Below, one piece after another: positions 56,433 through 64,000 of a DNA stretch of 64,000 nucleotides. Origin of the DNA: Rhizodiscina lignyota (taxonomy: Eukaryota; Ascomycota; Dothideomycetes; Aulographales; Rhizodiscinaceae); the NCBI GenBank assembly GCA_010015805.1, contig ML978132.1, positions 248,001 to 312,000 on the forward strand, in the 5' to 3' direction. The translations under genes and the position numbers were made by a program. The notes under the pieces are model-generated. The model was not told where the DNA came from, ran no database searches, and worked only from the letters and a program-made list of their open reading frames with translations. Every line of letters starts with the position of its first letter. The stretch's first letter is position 1.

Positions 56433-57098
56433 TTTCGAATTTCCGTACGAGAGGTTGTAGGGAGACGACTGAATGAGAGAAAAATTCAAGAATATATTTC
56501 GTCAAGTGTATGAAATACCATGCGCCGAGAAAGATCGTAATGCTGCCTAAGAAGCTTCAGCTTTCGGGAGGATTCCGACGATTGGCCCGACAGATCCTTG
56601 ATGGGCCACAGCTGTAAAGAAATAGACCGACAGCTGTTTGGTTGCGACGGCGCACGGAAAGGACCGAAGGTTAAGCGGTATGCTACAATGCCTTAAGCAG
56701 TTAAAGGAATAAAGATGAATTGTAATCATGAAAAGCTGCGTAATACATCCTGACTACAGATTATCGTATCGTACTAATTTCGATATCCGTCGGGGTCGGC
56801 TCTTTCGTGACACCGGAGGACGGTAAGCTCTCACGGCAAGTATAAATGTTTCATCGGCGTATTTAGGTTTTTTTTGAGCTGACGGAAGTCTTCCGATGCA
56901 ATTGCAATGCCATTCCTTTCTACGGAGTATCGTCTCGGCAATTGAAAGGCAAATACGAATATTCCTAATAAGAGCTCGCTCGAGATCTAAATTAGGCCGA
57001 TACCCTAAAGAGGTTGTCGCTTCGGTAGACAAATTAGTCAAATATAGCCTGTTCAGGTTCTCAGTAAGAACATCAATTATCAAGGGAAAAAACAACGA
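56433..57098. promoter_or_regulatory. bidirectional promoter of dioxygenase and hydroxylase genes
   Basis: 666 bases between two divergent aromatic-catabolism genes. CGG at 56655-56657 and CCG at 56664-56666 form a CGG-N6-CCG pair, the spacing used by several Zn2Cys6 regulators. Further CGG/CCG triplets cluster at 56785-56825. A minus-strand frame of 143 codons (56754-57185) overlaps the hydroxylase start and is judged spurious. Control by the regulator at 63.3 kb is inferred. Confidence 0.4.
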
Positions 57099-58543
57099 AT
57101 GAAGCACCACAAATTTCATGTTGCGATCATCGGCGCAGGACTCGGTGGATTGGCTGCAGCGATTGGAATCGCAAAAGCTGGTCATCGAGTTACCATCATA
57201 GAGCGTGCACCGGCGCTCGCGGAGGTATAAACGCCAGCCTCAAGGCTCGCAAACAGAGCAGCGAAGCTTATCAGGTTCCTCGATGTAGATCGGCGCCGGA
57301 ATTCAAATTCCTCCAAATTCAACTCGCATCCTGAAGCAATGGGGAATCCTGGAGAACGTCGAGTCACTGTCCGACCGACCTGAGGAGTTCATCTTCCGCT
57401 CGTACCGCGATGGTAAGGTCTTGTCGAGTGTCAACCTGCCAGCGCTATCAGAAGGGAAATATGGACAACCGTATCTGCATATCCATCGAGCAGACTATCA
57501 CGAAGTGCTGGTTCAAGAGCTATATTGTTTGGGAGGAAAGGTCCAATTGAATTCAGAAGTGACTGGAATTGACTTTAATGAGCCAGCTATTCACATCAAA
57601 GGCCTTCCCGATGTCTTCCCAGACATTATTATCGGAGCAGACGGGCTCAAATCGAAATGCCGGGACTCTCTACTGGGCCGATCGAATCCGCCTGTAATCA
57701 GTGGTGACATGGCGTACCGCTGTATTATTAAGGCGGAGAAGATGAAACAGAATCCTATTCTCGCGGATTTGGTGCAATCTCACGATCTCCACTATTGGAT
57801 TGGGCCGGGACAGCACATCGTCTGCTACAAATTAAGAGCGGGAGACCTGTTTAATATCGTCATCGCATGCACCGACACTTTGCCAGAGACGACAGATATG
57901 AGTCCTGCTGATATCAACGAACTCCGGGCAAGGGTGACAGGCTGGGACCCAAAATTGCAAGCTCTACTCGAACTGGCAGAGCAAGGTGGTGTTGGAAGAT
58001 TAATGAGGGTCGACGAGATGGAGACCTGGATTCATTCGTCAGGCAAGTTTGCCCTCCTGGGGGATGCATGCCATTCAACTCTTCCGTACATGTAAGTTTG
58101 ACGAGATATGCTGTGATCATTGAAGATGTCTGATGTACCGAGTTTCGTATAGTGCGCAGGGAGCTGCTCAGGCCATCGAAGACGGTGCTGTTCTCGGTCA
58201 CTTATTTGAGAAAATAAGCCAGCCAAGTCAGCTTTGCGATCTGTTAGTAATTTATGAGGCTCTACGGAAGTCACGTACCAGTCGCGTTGTGAAAGCTGCT
58301 ACTCACGGCCGTCGCGTGCTTCATCTTCCCGATGGACCGCTTCAGGAAGAGAGAGATCGGCAGCTTCTGGAGGAAACACCATTCGAAGGCTTCCCACATC
58401 CGTGGGCGGATCCTGTTATGCAAGAGTTCCTCTATGGCTACGATGCTCAGAAGGAAGTTGACCGCGCGTGGGAAAGATACTTATCGGGGACATTCCCATC
58501 AACCACAGCTGCTTGGAGAAGTGCGATGAAAGCTGAATTGTAG
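57099..58543 (+). CDS. FAD-dependent aromatic hydroxylase, salicylate hydroxylase type
   Basis: Three exons inferred: 57099-57224, 57289-58091 and 58153-58543, giving 439 residues. FAD-binding GXGXXG is in HVAIIGAGLGGLAAAIGIAK (residues 7-26). Splicing gives IGAGIQIPPNSTRILKQWGI, then the second flavin motif IIGADGLKSKCRDSLLG and the GD motif FALLGDACHSTLPY joined to IAQGAAQAIEDGAVLG. This is the class A flavoprotein pattern of salicylate 1-monooxygenases and relatives, which use NAD(P)H and O2 to decarboxylate and hydroxylate a phenolic acid to a catechol. It is divergent from the ring-cleavage dioxygenase, which would accept that product. Cytosolic; the exact substrate (salicylate, hydroxybenzoate or other) is open. 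Confidence 0.93.
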
Positions 58544-59309
58544 TTTTACAATAGAATGAATCCGGATTTCAGGAAGCATATTTCATTATTTAGTCTCTCA
58601 GTGTCAATCTGGACTGATATCTTTGTTCCAAAATAAGATCAAATCACGCTAATGCATAATAGGCATAGCGTATGCCGAGGATTAAGCAGAAAACTTCGCA
58701 ACTCGTCGAGATTTCTATCTACAACTCATCTGCGCTTGTAATTTGGCATTTCTGTGACGAAAAGTCCTAAAATGCATTCAATTAGCTGCATTAATACCCC
58801 CTCCACTCTCCTTAGCAATCGTCTACTTGTTCTCGTTGTACTTTCTCACCGAAGCCACTCAAGCTTTGCGGAGATAACGTTAATGAGAAATCAAACCTCA
58901 ACAAGCGCGTTGATTCCGCTGCATACATGATTGCTTAGAAACTAAGAAGAGCTACCAATTCGTAATTCCATCTGGAGAGGCTTCCGACCCTTGCAATTGT
59001 GGGAATGCCTCTCGCGCGAGTTTAGAGACCGGTCGCCGAGCTGTTCAAGAGCGGGGACTCGCATGATAACTAGTCTAACTCCATAATACGATGACATACG
59101 CACTTATGGCACACTAATTTCCATACAGCTTGATGCATGACGACACATGGGCTGAGCATATGTGGTCAAAGCACTACACGATCAATTCTAATTGCCGTTG
59201 CGGTCGAACTTGACTTCACTGTGGATCGGTTACCTCAAAGACAAAAGTTCTAATTGGTATCTATCTGACATGGCACTCTGTGGTTCAAGAAAAATAACGC
59301 TTTGGTGCA
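58544..59309. other. intergenic spacer between convergent genes
   Basis: 766 bases between the hydroxylase stop and the nitroreductase stop. It is A/T-rich at 58560-58760. No open frame with recognisable content, no tRNA-like fold noticed. Confidence 0.5.
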
Positions 59310-59918
59310 TTATGCAATGACACGGTAACGATCCTCCAGAGACTTCTTATCCTTTGGTAGTGGAAGATCGCCGACCGGCTTGCCAATGACGAGCTGAGCA
59401 AGGAGTTGCCACTTGGGATTGATGTTCCACGTCTTCCTTACTTCTTCGTCGATGAGGGGGTTGTAGTGTTGCACGTTGGCCCCGAGCCCTTCGGCCTCCA
59501 GCGCTGTCCATACGAGCAATTGGTGCATTCCGCTCGTCTGCTCGCGCCAGCCTCCGAATTTATCGGCGTACATCTTGAAGCCGGCGAGCGGCTCGTATGG
59601 AGACGGATCCTCGAAGAACAGAATTGATGCATATGCACCTTGAAAGGCGTCGAGTTTTGCGTTGGTCGCCTTGGCTTGCTCACCCGATACATGCGGCGCG
59701 ACTGCGGTTTTGGCGATGTCCCATAGCTTCCTGTGGTTGTTTCCAAGCAGAATGACAATGCGCGTGCTCTGTGTGTTGAAGGCCGATGGAGCTGCGAGGA
59801 GCACTTTCTGGACGATTTCCTCTAATCGCGCGTCTGAGATGGTGGATTCGTTTGAGAGCGCGTACACCGAGCGCCTATCGGCAACGGCGGAAATCAGGGT
59901 ATTTGTTGTTGCTGACAT
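59310..59918 (-). CDS. nitroreductase-family protein, HBN1/FRM2 type
   Basis: Single exon, 202 residues. The N-terminus VADRRSVYALSNESTISDAR contains the RRS-x-Y/R flavin-phosphate motif of the family; SAFNTQSTRIVILLG and YASILFFEDPSPYEPL follow; the C-terminal half gives WTALEAEGLGANVQHYNPLI and LAQLVIGKPVGDLP. Length and motifs match fungal Hbn1/Frm2-like FMN nitroreductases (about 195-210 residues), which reduce nitro- or quinone-type compounds with NAD(P)H. Lying inside an aromatic-degradation set, it might reduce quinones formed from (hydroxy)quinols or remove nitro groups; both are inference. It is intact, with the stop facing the salicylate-hydroxylase-like gene. Confidence 0.92.
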   Translation of the reverse strand: MSATTNTLISAVADRRSVYALSNESTISDARLEEIVQKVLLAAPSAFNTQSTRIVILLGNNHRKLWDIAKTAVAPHVSGEQAKATNAKLDAFQGAYASILFFEDPSPYEPLAGFKMYADKFGGWREQTSGMHQLLVWTALEAEGLGANVQHYNPLIDEEVRKTWNINPKWQLLAQLVIGKPVGDLPLPKDKKSLEDRYRVIA

Positions 59919-60721
59919 TGTTTCTAGTACTTTTCAATTGGTTGATCGGTTGGGATACCGGATGGGGTACAGTAATTAAGATTGCAATGCACGACTGATG
60001 TAAGACTGGAGGATTGTGGAATTGCTGCTCTTCTGCATAGCTCTCGAGACGGAGCGGACGTATATGTACATCAACAGCGGCCGCATCCGCGCCTCATAGA
60101 TTTCAAATGAAAGCGATTACATCATCTATCTTTACCTATATTAGCGTGATTGATAAGTAGTGATTAAGTCCGTGTCTCATAGCAGAGCGAAGATGATAGA
60201 AAACGGTGCTTTGGATGGACAGCGGAACAGAGTGCAGCTCGGTACATAATCGACTCTCCAAGTTTCGCTTTATTTCCGGATCGTCCGCTACATACAGGGA
60301 TGTTGCCCCTGGGCCTTGTGCTTTTCGAAATGGTCCGTATATGGCTTATCTAATGGCCAACTAGCGATCTGATGGCTAACTAGCGTGGGCATCTGCAAAG
60401 TCCGGAATCTAATAGGATCTTTCCGAGCTGCGGCCCAATTCCTCTCCTCTTACACATACAGTACACCTTGCAAACATCTTTGCTGTAATCCGGAGCCTTA
60501 CCGACACCGTCTCGTCTAACTGTCCTCGCGGTGAAAATATGATGACTTGTTTTATTATCTAGGACCTATAGGGTAGAGTAGTAGCTCCGGCAGAGAATTC
60601 AGAGAATTCCACCATTGACGAGGGCTGGCGTCGGCCGAACTCTAAAAATCTCGTTTTCAGCTTTTCTGTACCCATTCTTGAGCTGGAATTTTCTTTTCCT
60701 TGAAAGGTAATAGCAGGAGAG
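59919..60721. promoter_or_regulatory. shared upstream region of nitroreductase and phenol-type monooxygenase genes
   Basis: 803 bases between divergent starts. It contains CGG-N5-CCG (CGGATCGTCCG near 60277-60287) and a GCGGCCGC octamer at 60077-60084, both possible zinc-cluster sites. Tandem words TAATGGCCAACTAGCGATCT and TGATGGCTAACTAGCG lie near 60351-60386. No gene supported. Confidence 0.35.
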
Positions 60722-62887
60722 ATGGCGACCAATGAAGTAACACTGCGGCCTCCTACAGGCGTCGATGGTACTGCGTTGGAGGTGGATTACTTGATCGTCG
60801 GCGCAGGGCCGGCCGGAGCCTCACTGGGCTGTTTCCTGGGCAGGTATGGTATGTACGAGCGTGGCAAATCTGCATTGCAGGACAACAATTAGTGACTATG
60901 AACAGGACTGAAAGGCCTCATCATCAGTGCTGCACCATCTACTGCTCATACGCCTCGAGCGCATATAATTAACCAGCCAGCGATGGGTATGCGAATACCC
61001 GCCTCGGTGACTTCGGCAGCATGATCTGATAGGAGTAGAGTGTATTCGTGATTTAGATCTTGACCTGGAGAAAGAATGTCTCAGGCTGGGTTATTCAGGG
61101 CCCGAGAAGGGCCACACACGTTGGTGCTCCACTTTGGCCGGAAGGGAATTTGGCCGTATTCATTCTTGGGGATCTGGGCCGGAGCGCGCCGTAGGTTAGC
61201 CGACTTCTCAGAGTTTTAGAAGTTGAGAGCATGTCCTTTATGACATATCTGTTAACTCAAAGAACTCATCATAGGGAGACTTCCAGCTAAGCAGCCCGTG
61301 CTCGCATTTGGAGCTTCCGCAGACTCTGCTCGAACCAATATTGCTTCGATACGCGACACAGCATGGATTTCCATGCAGATTTAGCACCCGCCTCTTGAGT
61401 TTTGATGACTCCGGCAGCGATAGTGTGGTAGCCGAAGTTCAGGACAGAATATTTGGGACGACTCAAAAGATCCGTTGCAAGTATCTTTTCGGGGCAGATG
61501 GTGCAAGAAGTCGAATTGTCGAACAACTGCAGCTTCCCTTATCAAAGAAACCCAGCCAGGGAGTGGCCTTGAATGTCCTCATTCGGGCAGATCTATCGGA
61601 TATCATGAAAACTCGCGTCGGAAATCTGCATTATGTGGTCAGGCCGGATGTAGAAATGCCCGATTTTGCTGGATGGTCAATTGTCCGCATGGTTAAGCCG
61701 TGGTATGAGTGGCTTATAATCATGATGTACAAGCCAACATGTCCTGCAGATTTCATGCCTACCGAAGCGCAGGTCCATAGTCAGGTCAAGGCAGTACTCG
61801 GAGATGACTCGGTCTCAGTGGAAGTTCGTCGTGTTGATAAATGGATTATCAATGAGACGGTTGCAGAATCGTATAGCAAGGGACGAGTGTGAGTATCTGA
61901 TTCGTTACCTAGCGTTTGTGGCTAATACTGGCCAGATACTGTCTCGGTGATGCTGTCCATCGGCATCCTCCCATGAACGGCCTTGGATCCAATACCTGCA
62001 TTCAGGATGCTGCAAACCTCGCATGGAAAGTGGCTATGGTTGAGAAAGGTATTGCAGCTCATTGAGACGCTCCCAGAAACTCGTTTTGACAGTCAACGGC
62101 AGGATTGGCGGGAAAAGCGCTCCTCGATACATACTCGGGCGAACGGCAACCGGTCGGAGCTCAGGTCATTGAACGGTAATGAATCCAACAACATATCCCT
62201 CAATTAGCTGCGGTTGAATTGACGATTCATTACAGTGCCAATACGTCTCTGCGGAATCACTTTCCAATCTTCGAGGCTCTCGGTTCCTTGAGCCCGTCGC
62301 TTGCAGAGCGAAAGGAGCAATTTGCTATTTTAGACGAGAATTCGCACCGAGGCCGCGCGCAACGCCGGCAACTCATGGAGTCTATAGGCTTCGCATGTCA
62401 TGAGTTTCTGGCGCACGGCTCGGATATGAGCCAGCGCTATGAATCGTCAGCGGTCTTCCTCCATGACGCCGGAGACCTGCCGGCGCCACCATCCAATCCA
62501 GTGCTCTACCATGAGCCGCATACCTTCCCTGGAGTTCGGTTGCCACATGCTTGGCTGAACACCCCAATTCCGAAGCAACAGGTCTCGACAGTAGACCTTG
62601 CTGGTAAAGGAAGGTTTGCACTCTTCACTGGCCATGGGGGAGAAGCGTGGCGAAGTGCTGCCGAAAAGGTCAAAGGAGGCCTCGGTATAGACATTGCGGT
62701 ATATGCAGTGGGATATGGGCTTGAATATGAAGCGGTATACAACGATTGGTATCGCCTTAGGGAGGTCGACGAAGATGGTTGTGTTCTAGTTCGTCCAGAC
62801 AATTTCATTGCTTGGAGAAGCGAGAATTTGGTCGGAGATTGCTCGGCGATTCTGCGACGAGTGTTGGAACACATTCTGGCGCTATAA
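60722..62887 (+). CDS. FAD-dependent phenol/2,4-dichlorophenol monooxygenase-like protein
   Basis: Seven exons inferred: 60722-60848, 60906-60986, 61039-61190, 61275-61888, 61936-62048, 62103-62175 and 62236-62887, giving 603 residues with every phase closing. FAD motif: YLIVGAGPAGASLGCFLGRY. Others are TPRAHIINQPAMECIRDLDL, the block GDFQLSSPCSHLELPQTLLE, the flavin motif LFGADGARSRIVEQ, and the GD motif CLGDAVHRHPPMNGLGSNTC joined to IQDAANLAWKVAMVEKG. The C-terminal thioredoxin-like region ends in VLVRPDNFIAWRSENLVGD. This layout is that of the TfdB/phenol hydroxylase branch of class A flavoprotein monooxygenases, which ortho-hydroxylate phenols to catechols. In this neighbourhood it could feed the intradiol dioxygenase at 55.4 kb. 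Chlorinated substrates are not implied by sequence. Confidence 0.93.
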
Positions 62888-63307
62888 ATACAAGTACATC
62901 CATAGTCTTCCTCCTGAATGGTTTCTGTCGTCAATCCGTAAGATTTGAATTCCTGAGGCAACCATAATTTTCGATGTCTCTTGATAGGCGGTCGAATTCC
63001 CATGTCGGCATGCGGAGTAATTTCGCCGTGGTGCCCTGATGGATGAGAATAGAACGAGTAATCCTTGGTATAGAAATGTCTTCTCATCATCGAAATTTCG
63101 CAGTTTCAACGAAATTGGCACAGGAAACTCGTCACGTCTTCTTGCACGTTCCCAATGAGGACAAGTGCTGCTTACACTCGTCTGACCTAAGGTACTGAAG
63201 TTAGCAGGAGCAACCTGAACCAACAAAAGATTTGTCGAATTCAATGGCTTCTTTCTGTGCCTCTTGAGATTTCATCTTCATCGCAGACTCTTCAATCAAT
63301 CCGCAAT
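62888..63307. other. intergenic spacer upstream of the last regulator
   Basis: 420 bases between the monooxygenase stop and the Zn2Cys6 start; both genes are on the plus strand. It should hold the terminator of one and promoter of the other. Minus-strand frames that cross it overlap the monooxygenase and are shadows. Confidence 0.5.
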
Positions 63308-64000
63308 ATGCCTAAACCAGATCATTTGAGAAAAAGAAGCCGATATGTTGCGCAGGCGTGTGACCGATGCAAGACGGCAAAAGTGCGCTGTGATGGGGGT
63401 CTCCCCTGCGCATACTGTCGCGCACGAGACGCGGGCGGCTGTCGCTACAATACCGCACGATTTCCTATTCATGCACCGTCCAGGTAATGTACATTACTTA
63501 TACCAATGGATGGGGTGGAGAAAGATCATGCACTGATGGAGCAGCAGGGGAGGCGAAGAAAACATTGCCGTTCCAGCCTCAGTGTCCGCTCTGTTGCAAC
63601 AGCAGACTGAGAAATTAGACTTCTTGATTCAGCGCATGACGGTGCTGGACAAGGCCTCCAATGGCAATTTGCACCCCTCTTCAACTACCGATACAGGATT
63701 GTCAACACCAAAGCAGCCTTTGCCGTTATTCCAGAGCTCTACAAGCTCCTTTTTCTGCTTTGACCTGCTAGATACAAATTTGAAGCCCCGCGAGCATCAC
63801 ACGCCGGAGTCCGATCAGCTGCCATATCGAACTTCATTCTCCATTTTACAAGGGGAAATACTTGATGGCGAATCCAGCGTGATATCTGGAAATGAGTCTG
63901 AGGCAACCGGAAGTACTTCTTCTGGGGTCCACGACCCTATCGATGAGCTGGGCGGCTCTGACGTTGTTCGCCTAATGCATATTTATCAAGACATGATAGG
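63308..64000 (+). CDS. Zn2Cys6 transcription factor, 5' part only
   Basis: Cut by the window end. Exon 1 is 63308-63483, and exon 2 begins at 63545 (or 63548; the acceptor is a tandem CAG pair that keeps the frame either way) and stays open to base 64000, giving about 210 residues. The zinc cluster CDRCKTAKVRCDGGLPCAYC plus RARDAGGC (spacing 2-6-5-2-7) lies at residues 18-45 after a basic lead. A predicted short coiled coil SALLQQQTEKLDFLIQRM follows, then an acidic Ser-rich linker, and the last visible residues VVRLMHIYQDMIG begin a regulator middle-homology region. It adjoins the aromatic-degradation genes in the same orientation as the monooxygenase, so it is the natural candidate for their pathway regulator. 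Confidence 0.92.

Noticed and set aside
56754-57185. Minus-strand frame of 143 codons between the dioxygenase and the hydroxylase
   Set aside because: It covers the start of the hydroxylase gene and lies in the bidirectional promoter; no recognisable motif.

Overview
This window looks like nuclear DNA of a filamentous ascomycete (Pezizomycotina, probably Dothideomycetes; the class is inference). Genes are broken by short introns (about 46 to 161 nt) with GT donors and AG acceptors. Families typical of such fungi are present: an RFX regulator, three Zn2Cys6 regulators, DHA1 and NCS1 transporters, an ABCC pump, GH79, HET, DUF3112 and DUF3237 proteins. All gene models were built by hand from reading frames and splice sites. 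No rRNA, tRNA or CRISPR array was seen.

Layout. 0.7-8.5 kb: RFX transcription factor (+), a coiled-coil protein (-) and a DHA1 multidrug-type transporter (-). 8.5-17.3 kb: gene-poor, holding one Zn2Cys6 regulator (-), a cluster of GCGGCCGC octamers and a decayed coding remnant. 17.3-23.7 kb: housekeeping-like genes, namely a sulfotransferase-fold protein, a mitochondrial NADH kinase (POS5 type), a lysophospholipid acyltransferase and a butanediol/polyol-type zinc dehydrogenase with a GC-AG intron. 24-39 kb: accessory region with a decayed and an apparently intact copy of one fungus-specific family (DUF7587-like), a degenerate satellite array with a hairpin MITE-like insert and a truncated gene start, an intronless methyltransferase, a broken HET gene, a VOC/PhnB protein, a DUF3112 seven-helix protein diverging from a Zn2Cys6 regulator, and a broken caspase-like gene.

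39-47 kb: alternating genes that look like a small catabolic or metabolite-handling set: NCS1 permease, Asp-nucleophile alpha/beta hydrolase, DUF3237 protein, secreted SMP-30-like propeller and bicupin. 47-54 kb: a large ABCC transporter convergent with a secreted GH79 glycosidase. 55-64 kb: an aromatic-degradation set: intradiol dioxygenase head-to-head with a salicylate-hydroxylase-type flavoprotein, then a nitroreductase, a phenol/chlorophenol-type flavin monooxygenase and the start of a Zn2Cys6 regulator cut by the window end. A plausible working order is hydroxylation of a phenol or salicylate to a catechol or hydroxyquinol, then ring cleavage, under the adjacent regulator.
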